Below are positions 47,500-60,800 of a DNA stretch of 64,000 bases, piece after piece. The position numbers and the translations under genes were made by a program. The stretch's first letter is position 1. Every line of letters starts with the position of its first letter. This DNA is from Pyrocephalus nanus (taxonomy: Eukaryota; Chordata; Aves; Passeriformes; Tyrannidae). A model generated the notes under the pieces. It saw nothing but the letters and a program-made list of their open reading frames with translations. It was not told where the DNA came from and did not search any database. The stretch spans positions 29,246,977 through 29,310,976 of the forward strand of contig CM076259.1 in assembly GCA_038380795.1 (NCBI GenBank), written 5' to 3'.

Positions 47500-47835
47500 C
47501 CCCATTAATTCACCTCATTGTGTATAAATACCTAAAGCGGGGGTGCCAAGAAGACAGTACCAGGCTTTTCTTGGTGATACCAACCACTAGGACAAACAGG
47601 CAATGGGCAGAAAATGGTGCATGGGAAGTTCCACCTAAATAAGAACTTCTTTGCTGTGCCACACACTGGAACAGATTGCCTAGAGAGGTAGAGTCTGCCT
47701 CACTAGAAATGAATAAGAACTGACGGGATACAATCCTGTGCCATGAGCTCTAGGGTGACCTGCTTGAGCAGTGAGATTGGACCAGATGAACGATTTTGGT
47801 CCTTTCCAACCTTCCACATTTTGTGATTCTGCAAA
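47500..47835 (+). mobile_element. CR1 LINE 3' fragment
   Basis: Forward CR1 segments such as acactggaacagattgccta and attggaccagatgaacga, followed by ggtcctttccaaccttccac, ending at ttttgtgattctg. It lies just beyond the first CpG island. Confidence 0.8.
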
Positions 47836-49714
47836 TTACATACAGCGTTGTCCCACTTTCACCCAGTTGGCTGAAAACTGGGAGTCTCCTGTTGGGGTGT
47901 CTCAGGGCTGCAGACCAAGGCAACAGTCCATTATTTGATGGCATTAAAGAGGACCGTGCAGTGAAGCACACTCAATAGACCAAATACTCCAAAATGTGGA
48001 TGTAAGAAGGAGCAGGTGCTGCCCGGCCAGTGTCATAGGCAGTGTCATAGGCAGGCTGCTTTGACATGTCAATCTGAAATGCACAACCATGAAACAGCCT
48101 CCCTCAGGGTCCCTACCCCAGTTCTCTGAAAGACCCCTTCCATTTGATTATCTTTTCTTTTTGTGGGTAGTTTTGCATCTGCATCCTTCCAAATGGTAGC
48201 ACTTCTCTAAGATTTGGAGCAGAGGACAGCACACATGCTAGGAGGAAATGGCATTTTCTGAATAATTTTTCCTTCTAGAAACTGTAATATGGAAATTGTT
48301 CTGAGTGTGTGTTGTAATATTTGCTGCTTTTGCAGGGCTTAGTTTACCACTGCACCTGCAATGACTCCTCACATTCCTTCAACATGTCAAACAAAACCTG
48401 TGCCTAAGTTCAATGCCTTCATTTCAGGAAGTCAGTCACCATCCTCTCAGGTCCTCCTTTTTCCACACCAAACCACATCACTCCAATGCCAGCAGCTCTA
48501 GTCATAGCTCTTCTCCCTGTGCTACTTACCTGTTCTTTCCTCTGTCAAGGAGGGTTTCCTTTTCCCATATTCATATTATCTCATTACAGATCCCATTATG
48601 GTGTTCCTGATTATTACTAAGGGCCAACAACCACCTCTTTCCTTCCCACCACTACAGCAGAGCTCCATCCTTTCTCCCAGCTTCACTCCAGTCCTGGGTG
48701 AACATCTTAGCTTCAGTGCCCTTGTTCTTCTGCCCCTCCTTGGACTTCTGTTTAGCCTATGTGGCCACTGGATCTCTGCTATTTCCATACAAAGTCACTC
48801 AGTCCCGTTCTAGCTGGGATTTGTGTCCAGAGAGTGCTCAGGCTCCTCTTTACGGAGAGACAAGGCAGGAGCACCATTGTGCTGGGAGGCACTGACGGGT
48901 GGTATTTCCGAGTTGTTTGATCTGTAGCCAACTGCAGAGGTGTTAAAAAGCTGCGGTTGGACTCGACGTGTGCCAGGCATCCAGTGTATGTTCCCTGCTT
49001 ATTTTTCATTTTGATTTTCAGGATCATCTCTCCCAAATGAATACCTGAAATACTGCCTGCTTTTTATAGACAATAAAAATACATGATGTAACTAACTTGT
49101 TCCACTGCTTGAAAGAATGTAAATACAAAAATTTGCATTCAACACAAAATGTGCCCTAGGGAGGCAGGGCAAAGGATAGCATGGCAGAGACACACAGAGG
49201 TGAATGGATCGTGATCCATCATAATATTTAGCATTCAGAGAACAAGGACACATCCCAAAGACTTTCGAAGCTAAGTAGAAGATAGAGGAGAGCAGATGGA
49301 GACATGGGGGAAAAAAAGTAAACTAGTCACACCACGTAACTTATTTTTACATTACATTCAACGTATTTTATCTTTCTCCCAATTTTTTCAAGATGCCACT
49401 GGTTTGAATTCATGACTGAATTGTTAATATTTGTCTAAGGAGAGCTGTAAATTTTGACAGATGGGTAGCGGGCAGTTGGGGCTTCTGGCATCCAGGAAGG
49501 TGTAGGAGGTGGCTTTGTTTTTTGGCAGTTAGGACATTGAAACTCACAGTATTTGGGAAGGAATTCTATTCCACATCCTGACTGAAGGACTGTTCCTTCA
49601 ATTTCCAACTAATAGTAAACAGGCATCTCAGCGATCCCGTGTAACATGCAGGTGTTTGGCTTGTGACTTTTTTTCAAAACCTCTTCTTATCTAGGAAATT
49701 CTTCTATGTACTTG
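47836..49714. other. Non-coding interval between the two CpG islands
   Basis: No exon or named repeat was recognised apart from a perfect duplication of cagtgtcatagg near 48028-48052. Confidence 0.45.
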
Positions 49715-50100
49715 TGTGTAAGTATGGGAATGGCTGAGGGAGCTGGGGGTGCTGAGGAGGTTGAGAGGTGACTTTATCATTCTCTGCAACTACCTGAAAG
49801 GAGGCTGTAGCCAGGTGGGGGTCAGCCTCTCCTCCCAGCTAGTGAGAGGATGAGAGGATATAGTCTCAAGCTGCTCCAGGGGAACTTCAGGTTGGACATT
49901 AGGAAGAATTTCTTTACTGAAAGGTTGATTGCATATTGGAACAGGCTGCCTAAGGAGATGGTGGAGTCACTGTTCCTGGAGGGGTTTAAGACTGGATGAC
50001 ATTTACTTGGTCTAGTTGACATGGTGGTGCAGTCACAGGTTGGAGAAGATGATCTCAGAGCCCTTTTCCAACCTGATTATGTGACTCTGTAAATATAGAT
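49715..50100 (+). mobile_element. CR1 LINE 3' fragment
   Basis: Forward CR1 with actgaaaggttgattgcata, ttggaacaggctgcctaagg, ggagaagatgatctcagagc and the terminus ttatgtgactctg. It ends about 200 bp before the second CpG island. Confidence 0.9.
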
Positions 50101-50289
50101 GTAAAACTTACTTTACTTACTGATGTTACACGCCCGGAAAGATTTCTTACAGTACTCTATGGAAGCGACATACCTACCTGGGTAATAATGCATCTTACAC
50201 AATCAAGAAGCCAAAAGTGGTGGTTTAAAACTCAGCACTTTACACATGCTTAGAATCCAAACTACAGGAAAGCCCGTGATACCTGGTAC

Positions 50290-51417
50290 CCCCACCAGTG
50301 CCAACCGAACCTTCCGGGAGCTCGGGAGTCTCAAAGGTTGGAAAAGCGTCAAGGAACGTGTCTGATGGCCCAGCCCGGGACACGCGAGAGGGCAGACACT
50401 TCGCCTCCAGCCGCCGCTCCCCGACGCCGCAGCAGGAATTCCTCACGTGTCAAGCGCTTATCTCCCGGTACCAGCCTCCGCCCAGCTCCTCCACCCCGAC
50501 GGAGAAGCGAGAATTCTCCCGCAGCCGCCCCCGCACGCCGCCTTTACAGGAGGCAGCCCCCGCTGCCGCCACCCCGGGGACACCCCCACCGGTCCCGCTC
50601 CCGGCGGGCTCTCGGGCCACCTTAAGAGCGCGCGGAGCCCCCGGGCCGGGCGGCTCCTCCCCACCCCGTGTCGCATCCAGCCAGGGAACGTGCGGCGGGC
50701 GGCGGGGCTGCCCCGGCGCAGGGGGACGGGAGCCCCCCTAGGACAGCAGCGGGGCGGGGGCGGCTCCCTGGGCGGGCAAAGCAAGCGACAACGGGGCCGG
50801 GGCGCGCGCGCCCTGCCGGGCCTGCCCTCGCGGCCCCCGACCCCGAGAGCGGCATCGCGCGGCGCGCATTGGCGGGCGGCGGGGGCGGGACCGTCAGCCT
50901 GATTGGCTGTCGCACCCATCCGTCAAGGGGGAGTAGGCGACGCAGGGACAGTCCGCCTTTCTGATTGGCCGCGGTGCCCGCGGGGGGCGGGACGAGGCGG
51001 ACAGGGCGGGGCCGCCCCGTCAGTCACGTGACTCACCGCGGGCCGCGCGGGCGGGCGCGCTCGGGGTCCGCTGGTCGCGGCGCGCGCGCGGGGGTCACTT
51101 CCTGCCCGGGGCCCCGGCGGCTTCCGGGTGAACGACCCCGCGGCCCCCGGCGGTGCCGCCCCCGCCTCCCTCGTGGCGGCGCATGCGCGGGAGGGGGGCG
51201 GTACCGCGAGCTCCCCCGCGGCGTGCGCAGTTCGTGATGTCACGCGGTGGGCGGGCCCGGCGCGGGGCCGCCCCGCCCACGGGGCACGGGGCGCGCGGGG
51301 AGCGGCGCGCGCGAAATGGCAGCGGGGGCTCCATGTTGTGTGCGGGGGCAGCGGGGCCGGGCGGCCCGGCCTTGCGCGGGCTCTGCGGGCGGCTCACTCT
51401 GAGCAGCGCAGTCACAA
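50290..51417. promoter_or_regulatory. CpG island, strong candidate promoter
   Basis: About 1.1 kb with the densest CpG content in the window. It contains a perfect NRF1 palindrome gcgcatgcgc (51179-51188), a 12-bp palindrome agtcacgtgact (51022-51033, USF/TFEB type E-box), three CCAAT-type boxes in inverted form (attgg at about 50869, 50902 and 50964), an ETS-type cacttcct near 51096 and a CRE-like tgatgtca near 51235. A consensus splice donor GTGAGT lies on the minus strand at 51031-51036, consistent with a first non-coding exon of FOXJ2 read leftwards. A plus-strand gene cannot be excluded. Confidence 0.6.
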
Positions 51418-52200
51418 CATGTGCCGAGTTGGAACGGACCCATCACGGTCATCGAGGCCAAGTCCTGGCCCTGTGCAGGACTGCCCGAGAATCACACCAC
51501 GTGCCGGAGAGTGTCGTCCAAATGCTTCTTAAATAGACAGGCTTGGTGCTGTGACCACTTCCCTGGGGAGCCTGTTCCAGTGCCCAGCCACCTTCTGGGT
51601 GAAAAACTTTCTGCTGATAATCCAGCTTAAACCTCCCGTGACTCAGCTTCTTGCCGTTTTCTCGAGTCCTGTCACTGGTCATGAGAGTGCAGACATCAGT
51701 GCCTGCCCCTCCTCTTCCCCTCAGGAGGATGTTGAAGACCTCAGTGAGGTCTTCCCTCAGTCTTCTTCAGGCTGAACGGACCAAGTGCCCTCAGCCTCCT
51801 CATACGGCTTCCCCTCAAGGCCTTTCACCATCTTCATTGCCTTCCTTTAGATGCTCTCCAGTAGTGTAATGTCTTTCTTATACTGAGGTGCCCAAAACTG
51901 CACACAATATTCAAGGTGAGGCCACATCAGTGCAGAGCAGAGCAGGACAATCCCCTCCCTTGACCGTCTGGCGATGCTTTGCCTGATGTACCCCAAGACA
52001 CAGTTGGCCCTCCTGACTGCCAGGGCACTGCTGGCTCATATTCAACTTGCCATCACCTAGGACCCCCAGGTCCCTTTCCACTTGCTCTCCAGCCTCTCTT
52101 TTCCCCGTCTATATACATATCCAGAGTTGCCCTGGTTTAGCGAGGTCTCTCTGCAGGGCAGTGCTAGGGTGGGTGGGTGATGGTGGTGGTATGTGGAGGA
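51418..52200 (-). mobile_element. CR1 LINE 3' fragment, about 0.8 kb
   Basis: A reversed CR1 begins directly at the edge of the CpG island with catgtgccgagttggaacgg and runs through gcttggtgctgtgaccactt, tgatgtaccccaagacacag and gctggctcatattcaacttg. It is the longest unbroken CR1 in the window and the same subfamily as the fragment at 8034. Confidence 0.92.
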
Positions 52201-52261
52201 GAACAGTGTCCCTGCTGCTATCACTGGTGTACTCGTGCTGCTCTAGGTGCAGGTAAAATCA

Positions 52262-52530
52262 GAGAATCACAGAATCAATTAGGTTGGAAAAGGCCTCTGA
52301 GATCACTGAGTCCAACCTTTGCCCAATCAGCACCATGTGAACTAGATCATGGCACTAAGTGTCACATCCAGTTTTTCCTTAAACACACCTCCTGGGATGG
52401 TGACTCCACCACTTTTCTGGGCATTTCATTCCAATGTCTAATCACCCTTTCTGTGAAGAAATTCCTTCTTCACAGTTTAAGACTATGTTTAGGACTGTCC
52501 TCTGGTCCTGGAAGCCTTTGAATTTAATTT
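52262..52530 (-). mobile_element. CR1 LINE 3' fragment
   Basis: A reversed CR1 terminus (agaatcacagaatcaattag, then ggcactaagtgtcacatcca and ctgtgaagaaattccttctt) lies almost end to end with the previous copy, but is a separate insertion because it starts again with the 3' terminus. Confidence 0.9.
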
Positions 52531-55500
52531 AGTCACTTGCTCTGCAAGTATGACTGAATTCTTGGTGAAGTGTATCCTCTTCCCACTTACCCTGCACTCG
52601 GGCTCTCAGGAATGGAGTGTGTTCTATGTCTTACAGCCATTGCCTTCATGAGGAGTGTGCCACTGTAACCCTTCTAGGTTGCGTTAAAAAAATCAAATCA
52701 GCTGTGCTCCAGAGGTTTTAGTCACTGGTGAAGATAATGGAATATTTTGGGTAGTCAGAAGCCCCTCTGTCTCTCATTACCTACAAAAGTGGTTTCTACA
52801 TGGACTGTCCTGTCTCTGCCATTATCCCTCCTCTGCTTTCAAATAGGACCTGCAACAGTGTGAACTCTTCACTGAAATCCTCAGAAGTCCAAGACAGGGA
52901 CATTGGCTGTGCTTCCAATAAAGAGAGGCTTTGTCAAAAGAAGGAAAGTCCCAGCATTCATTTCTGACTGATGGTTTGGTCTTTGTTTTCTCCAAGCCTG
53001 ACTCCACACAGGCTCCATGCCATCACACGTGGCTGCGATAGTCATTTTTCAGGCTACGGCTGCACTTTAATGTGCTTTGAAGCAGGTAGTTCTGTGAATT
53101 ACAGAACTAACAAAGCCTGGTTCCTTACCAGTTTTGGTCTTGTAATTGGATTCTTTGATGACTGACAAGGCACAAGTTCTAACTGAAGCTTTTCCCCTAA
53201 TTGGTGCGTTTGTAATGTCTCTTTTCATTCTGGTTCTCTTAAGCCTTTTAAATCTCTAGTTTGTACCATGACCTTTCCCTCTGCAAGGACGAAAATAAAG
53301 TCTGTCTTCTGTGTTTGGTCCCTTATTTCCATGAACCCTACATGAGTTCTTGTTTTTTAAGATCTCTGCAAGGGACCTTCATTCTTGTCATAGCTTTATA
53401 GCAGAGGTTTAAACCTGGCTCACCCGCTTTTCCCTTGATCTTGTAGACAGGCATAGCAGCACTGGCTGTAGGTAAGTACAGGGACAGAGTAAGGCTCATT
53501 CCCAAGGATCAGAAAAAGACTGCTCCCTCTGTGTCCTGAGTCAAATACCCTATTTGAAAGCAAGACATGCCAGCGTATCTTAAGTAAATGCTCTTGTTAT
53601 TCAGCATCTTTTTATCCACAAAATTGGAGGCAGTTGCTTTTCTAAGGCTTTTTTTTTTTTTCCTTGAACATCTTCCTCTTTGTGTGAACAATTGATCAAA
53701 TATTCACAGAGACAAAAATAGGGGGATTATAAACCCCAGCCTTCAGGACATTCAGGCAGTATATGGGAGATACCAGGGAGATACAACAGGACAAATACTT
53801 ATGGCAAAATGCTCAACTGTGTGTTCCTATTGTTGTATCTCTGACAGAAAGCAGTGCAGCGAGGCAAAAATTGGGATCCAGGTCTCCCACAAATTGGGGA
53901 ATATATTTTAACCACAATGTGCTTGGTCTGCCCAGCCCTTTGAGTTTCCTGTCGTCAAACTGTGCTCTGAATGGGCCTCTGGGAACAATGTCTTGTGTAA
54001 AGACTGGTAAGGGAAGTTTGTATGTAGGAGTCTTGATCTGGAGCTCCCATTCAAGATGAAAAACTTGGAGGGTGAAGTCAGAATTGTCAGCATCAGCAAG
54101 TGCCTACATGATTCTAAGTAATACTTAAATGCAGGCTCATGTGTGATTTCTGTGCTTCCAAGGCTAGAGAGCAGAGGACCCCTGGGGATGAGATTCCTGG
54201 CTGTCATGATCTGGCAGAGCAGGGTGTTGGGGTCTTCAGAACTGTTTTCAGTGGCCTAGGGTCTGCTGTCCTCTATTCTAGCAGACTTGGATGAGACAGG
54301 CACTTTCCTGGGAAGAGAAGAGGGTATCAGTGAATGAAGTGAATTTGTTCTGTGTACATACTCAATTCATGCTGGTTTTCTGTCAGTGTAAAACATCTAC
54401 AGAGTTTTCCATGAGAAAATTATTTCCATGATAATTACACTTTCCCAGCTCAGGTTTATGTAGTGTTACTGTGTTAAGTATTATGAAGTACTCACAAGTG
54501 AGACATATCAGTGGTTGTACAGACAGACAAATTGATAATGAAGATCAGATTCTAGGGCCCAAAAGCTCACAGAGGTACTGTTACACATTATACTGCCATA
54601 GGCTCAATGAATACAAAGTACAGCAAAGTTGTCAAGTGATTTTCCTCTAAAAAGGCTACATGAAAAAGTACCCTTTTACTCAGCAATTAAGATGCATAGG
54701 TGTGTTCTGACTAATCTTCTGACTTGACAGGCTGAAATAATTTGTACTGTTTTTCCTGCTGTTAGCTCTGCAGAATTAAAATAGCCCCGAGAGAGGAAGC
54801 TGGATACTGCTCCTTCCTGTTGAATTGACAAAATTGTATTCTAAGTTTCTGATACTTAGATTGAACAAATCAAAAGATCAACTGGTAGTTGTCCTTAAAG
54901 GAAATCCCTGTTTTGTGCATCAAACTTTGGGTCTTCATGTCAAGCAATGGTGCCAGGGAAGGACACATTCCCAAGGCTGGCAGCTAGAAAATCTCTGTCT
55001 TTAAGTGTGGACAGAAATTGCTTGAAACAGTAAATGAAGAACAACCTGAAGTCACTGTTCAAAGAGCCACTACACTTCACAGGCACTGAAGCACAGTGAG
55101 TCTGATTAACAGCCTGTCTGCCACTTCAAAAGCAGATGGCGTGAAAATGCAGACAGGATATGAAGTTTGATCGCAATAACTCAAACTAATGAGGGGTTCA
55201 TGCTGTTGCATTCTGACTGAGAAGCAGACATCAGACTTAATAGTAAAAGATTAAAATCCTTAGAAGTGCTGGAGGATACCTATGATATCAGCAATAATAA
55301 TAGTCTTGGATGACAAGCGTTCCCGTGGATCAAAAGGAAAATAGGATACCTGTGTGACTTAAATTATAATTTTGGAGTCATGCAAGAGGTTTTCAAAATT
55401 TACAGTAGGGAGAAGCTTGAATTTGCAGCATTGAATAATTAGGAGGGAAGATACAACAGGGAGTTGCAGAGCAAACAATGAAATGAATGAAAAGGATAAA

Positions 55501-55870
55501 TGAGAATCTTACAGGGTGTGAGAGCCAGGAAGCCTGTGAAACAATTAGTTGATGTGTTACATCAAGGGAGGGTAAAGAGAAAATCGAGAAAAACTGCTTT
55601 TTCTTATACACTTTAAGTTTTGAGGCTTTCCTATTCCTGCCCTGCATGCATTCTGTTTTTTACAATGAAGCAGCTCTTGAAGATTGAGGTCTCTTAAGGA
55701 GGGAATGTTGGACCAAATTAATTATTTTAAACATAATATGGTAGAGCTCCAAGAATTCCAGAGAACTTCAAGTGAGGAGTAGTTGGGCATCTTGGCTCCT
55801 TGGGTTAGTAAAAACATTTGGTCTCTCATAGAAATCTGCTATAGAACCAGAGCATCAGGGGACACAATAC
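52531..55870. other. Intergenic, nothing recognised
   Basis: AT-rich with short open frames only. No coding exon, CR1 terminus or RNA gene was recognised. Confidence 0.45.
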
Positions 55871-56099
55871 AGACAGTACCCACAACTTAAGAAGAGGTGC
55901 TAGGGACGAAGCAGGGAAGTAGAATAGAGAAGCTTTTATCTGTTTCTTGAAAGCTGGTCGGCATGGTAATTAAAAATATGTCAAAACACCTGGAAGATTA
56001 TGATAACCAAGATTAATTCTTTGAGCAGAGAATATCTCATAAATCCTCTTCTCAGTTTTCTGGATGTGCCAATAAGGAAGTTAATAAAAGAGAAACGTT

Positions 56100-57810
56100 T
56101 AATCTGATATATTTAGATTTTTAAAAGGCCTTTGAGACTGCTCCACAAAAGCAGAATCTTGACAGGGAAAAGGGATTACTAATGGAGGTCACTCCAGGGC
56201 CTTATCTTGTTTCATATTTGAATTCCTGGCCTTGGCATAAATAAAAAGAGCATTTGGATGAAATTTGCTGATGACACAAGGACAGAATGATCAGGATGTT
56301 ATAACCGAATACTGAAGGATGGATGAAATGAAATCTTGGATGAGATTCAGGTATGCAAAATTTACTACCTTGAATATAGGGACTAATAACTTTTCTTTTT
56401 CCTGGGAATTCACCTACTGGAAATGAGAGAGAAGGAGCAAAAAGATCTTTGAATATTAGCTGGTCACACACCATGAACTGCTAAAAGGCAAATAGGATCC
56501 AGGAAATTATCAAGAGAATTTTCTATTAAAAAAATCTCATATAGAATATTGTGAATAATTCTGATAATTCATTCTCAATAAAGATTCATTCAAATGGAAA
56601 CAGATGTAAGAATGGCTTCTAGGATTTTCCGGAGAATGGAGATCCTATCACCAGAACTTTGGTTTAAAAAACTTGCGTAGTAAAATGGAGACTAGGAAGG
56701 ATCTGATGGCTGGCCGGATACACACTGGATGGTAATCAGCAGGTAGGTAAAGGAGCTTTTAACTGGAAGAATGCTACTAATTTAAGAACAAATATGTATA
56801 GAGTAAACAAAGTTAGGGTGAACAGTAGAAAAAGAAAGTCCAGAATTAATTAAGGACTTTCCAAAATGTCCTTCTCCCAACTTTGCAAACAACAAAAAAA
56901 AAAAAAAAAGTAAAAGACTTTTAAGCATTACAGTGTAAGATGAAAAGAATTGTCTTTGAACAAGAACTGTCTCATCAGCAGCAAGCAGAGGGTGGAGCTA
57001 AACAATTTGCATCATGGCAAAAGGTTAAAAGCAGAATGTCTTAAGGAATTATCCTGAGTCACGTGTTGTGTTTCTTTATTGTTTACCTGGGAAGAGGAGG
57101 GAAAAACAATGAATCAACATCAGAGTAGCCGTGCTGGAGAGGTCTCCGGGAGACTTCAGTCAGACCTAAGCAGGGAAGGTGACTGGGCAGCACAACACTA
57201 ATTGAAATCCAGTGTCAACATTCCAATTGCAAGGGCTGATGTTATCCTTCTGGGGTTTAAATTAACTCTATAATAATCATAGGCATGAGATTTCAGCACC
57301 AGTGGGGACAATCTTGTCTGAATGCTCTGGAGGGGACACAGAAATCTGCCCTCAAAGAGGAGACTTCAGGGAATAGTGACTTGAGCGAGGAAGGCATGTA
57401 AAAACTCCAAGACATTAGAAAAGCAGAGGTTGCAATTTTGAAAAGGAGAGATCTAAAAGTGGACAGATAGTTTATAAAATAGTTGCTAGAGTAGGAAAAG
57501 TAGACTTAAGGGCTCCTGTTCTGCCTGTATCATAGTATGAGAACAAAGGGACCATTCAATGAAACTGGGGACTGAAAATGGGGAAACTCTTTTCCATATC
57601 GTGAGATTACAGTGGAGAATTCATTGCTGAAGGAAGTGGTTGAGCCAAACACTTCACTAGTTTTCAGAAAGAATGGAAATTTATGTAGCTCTCATGACTG
57701 TGTAGTGCTGTCATCAATGACAATACACTTGAGACGGGGGTATTTGTTAGGGTTATGTCCTCACAGGCTGTTCAGAATTTCTGAGGGGGAATATCCTGGC
57801 TGAGGATGCT
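56100..57810 (+). mobile_element. Old, heavily decayed LINE (CR1/L3-like) remnant
   Basis: Scattered matches in forward order to the end of a CR1-superfamily reverse transcriptase ORF and 3' UTR: aatttgctgatgacacaagg at about 56262, ggaaattatcaagagaattt at about 56499, then attcattgctgaaggaagtg and gttgagccaaacacttcact near 57620. The decay is far greater than in the other CR1 copies, suggesting an ancient insertion. Confidence 0.5.
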
Positions 57811-60800
57811 GAATTAGCTATTAGGTGTCTGATACCTGGGAGAGATGATGGCAAAGAATGTCCCAAAGGTGTGTGAGTCAGACCAAAACAGAACTGAATT
57901 TAAAATGAAGATACAGAGCTTGAAAAGGGGGCTGACTAAGTTTTCCTTTCACAGACAGGCATCTGCTGTCCTACTCTTTCACTCAGCCTGAGGCAGTAGA
58001 GTGCAAACAGGAAAAGGAAACAGCCATTTAAATTAATTCAGTTTCTTCTTTGAACTATTAAAGTTTTCTGATCAGTCCACATTTGAAAAGACAACATACT
58101 CCCTCAAGTGGTGTTACCACTGGTCAGACATGGTCCTAATTAGTTGCAGGATTTTGTCACAGTATTGCTAATTATGTTCTGAAGTTGCTAGTTTATAGGA
58201 ATAGTCAGGATCAGATGCCCTTCTGTCCAATGAACAAGGAATGGGGACAACTATGTTCCTGTGCATAATCAGAAGATTTTTGACTCAAACATTTGAGGAA
58301 ACACAGGATGAATAGAAAGGGGAAAAAATATTTATAAATATTATAAAAACAAAAACACTAAACACCAGTAGGCCTGGTTCAATCTGTGAGCCTTGTAATC
58401 TTTACATGAATCAGTCCTTCTGAAGAATCGGTATGAGGCAGCAGTTCTGCTCTGGGTTGCTTAAAATGGCATTGCTGATGACATGCAGTTGGGAATGATG
58501 TAAAATATTCAGAACTAAGTTAGTCTACAGCCTCTGGAAAAATCACTTAGCAAAATGAGTAGCCATAGACTCAAAATGACCAGTTCTCACCTGAGAGACT
58601 CGTTTACCATTTGTATCCTATTGGATTAAAAACTTCTATGCTTCCCCATCTCCAGCTTTGTAGTGATTTTTAACACATGCAAGCCAGTAGCTCAGGGATG
58701 CAATGAAAGAGGTACTTGTATTTCCCAGTATTTCCTTTTCAGTTCTTGATGGGTAGCAAAAGGTTTAAGAAAGCTCTCCTTTCCAGCTCAGAAACAACAT
58801 GGAGATCTATAGAGGAAGCTCTGGGAACAAGGAACACTATGTTAAATATTCAGAGTAACCTGGCTTTGCTTCAGATCAGCACTGGCTTTGGTTCTTTTAA
58901 GGAGTCTTCATGTCTGGGATCAAATCAATGGGAGTCAGAGGAAGAACACAACTCTGTGGTAGAGCAGTGCACTTGACCTGGTGACAAGTGTTTCCAGTAA
59001 CCTGGATCCTCAAAACTAGCAACAAACTCTAGTTTTCTGAAGGCAATGCAACTTAAGAAAAAAAAAAAAAATCAATAAACTTGACTCTGTCATCATAGTG
59101 AATCAAACATTACATGTAGAGACATGCTAGTGAAAGATGACTTTGAACCTAAACTGCATTAGTCCCTTGTCCCAAATTATTTTGGTACCATGCAGAAAGC
59201 CTAAAGTAATTGGGAAATATGAAAAGTGAACAAAATGTTGATAAATTGGTTCTGTGCCCACTCGGAGAGAAAGGCTTACTCTGGTAGTAAATCTGGCTCT
59301 GAGGCTAATGAGCACAGAGTGGCCATACTGTTAAACTCTCTTACCCTCTGTAGCAGTCTGGCTGCAAGCAGACTTTCTTCTGGAACATTCCTTGCCATGT
59401 GCTGACTTCTAAACTGTACAGAACTGTTAAGAAGATTGCTAGTGGGCTGCTAATTGAACTTCAAACATCAAATTTCAGTGCAGGGGAACACTCCCAGTCA
59501 GCATTTAATTTACTGGTGCGATTGTGCAACCAAATAATCTTTGTCACAAAGTAATGTGGAGTGAATGAAGATCTGCTCCTGGGCTAAATTGTAGAAAACC
59601 ATTAACATTCTTAACAAAACCCTGTCTATGAAGTTTCTAGAGACTATGAAGTTTCTCCTGTGTCTTTCAGACCCATGTGCTCCACTGCCATCACACTGTG
59701 GTGGGATGAGGTTACCTCATTTTGGAGCAGAGTAATGGGCTGACAGGTTGGTGGGGTGTCTTGGGCTGTCTACACTTGTGATGGCTGTGGAATCAGGTGT
59801 TTAACTCAAAATGGCCCTCAAATGATCCCTCCCCTGCCTTACAGCAGCATGGTGGCAAACCACTGTCTAGTGCCTGTGTCTGCTCTCAATTGGGAATGCA
59901 CTGAATATGGAGCTGAAAAGTGAAGTTGCAGAGAACTGGGTGCGCAAATCACTGCCAGTTGTGAGCCCTGGAAACATTCAGCTTCCTCGTCTTGACAGTG
60001 GATGTCAGAACTGATGTAGAGAATAAAAAATGAACTCACTAAAGTGAAGGAAGGATTTTTAAAGCTGCACCAGGACTTTTCCAATCAGCCCCTGTTGGAA
60101 GTGGAGATGCTGTATTACAAAGTTTCTTCCTGGGACCTGAGGGTCACAGAAGTGCCAAATATCCACAAAAAGTCCCTCTGCCTCTGGTTTAATGTTGTCA
60201 GTGCGGCTCTGCTGACTGCTCTCTCCCAAGGTCTAACTAAAGGGTTAAAAGTAATTCCTCACTTTCTGCAGTGGAGGGCTTGTTTGGGCCATCACCCACC
60301 TCTGGCAAGGAAAGCAAGAGCACGCACAGGAGACTTGGTCAAAAATAGCCTGTGACGTAGGTGAACAGCACCAAAACAACATTGATGGTCTTCTTTAGTT
60401 TTGTGTGGCAAGGGAAGGTTCAGCTCTGAGATGGGGCTAGTGAAGGAGCTGGTGCACTTCCACAGATTGTGTCAGATGGGGCAGATGCTGCTGCTGGAGA
60501 ACCAACATCCGCACAGAGCTGGAGTAGGGCTGGCTGCTCCTGGGATTTTATCAGCTAAGTTACTGAGAGTGACAAGATGTCATGAGTCATCCCTGCCTCT
60601 GGGAAAAACAGAGTGGGAAATTCTCCATGGCCTCTCTGCCTGACTGGTAAAGGCAGTTTGTTGGAGTTTAGGCAAGATGGTCATGAAGGAGATCGGGTGG
60701 TTCCAGCAGGCAGATGCAGCTGGGGTGGAGCAGGGAACAGGGACAAGAGCAAGGTTGGCACAGAGGGAGACATAAAGGCAGGCTAAGAGTAGCTGGGAGC

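Noticed and set aside
50298..51536. Many overlapping open frames of 70-150 codons
   Set aside because: Same reason: CpG island composition with no recognisable domain and no preferred frame.
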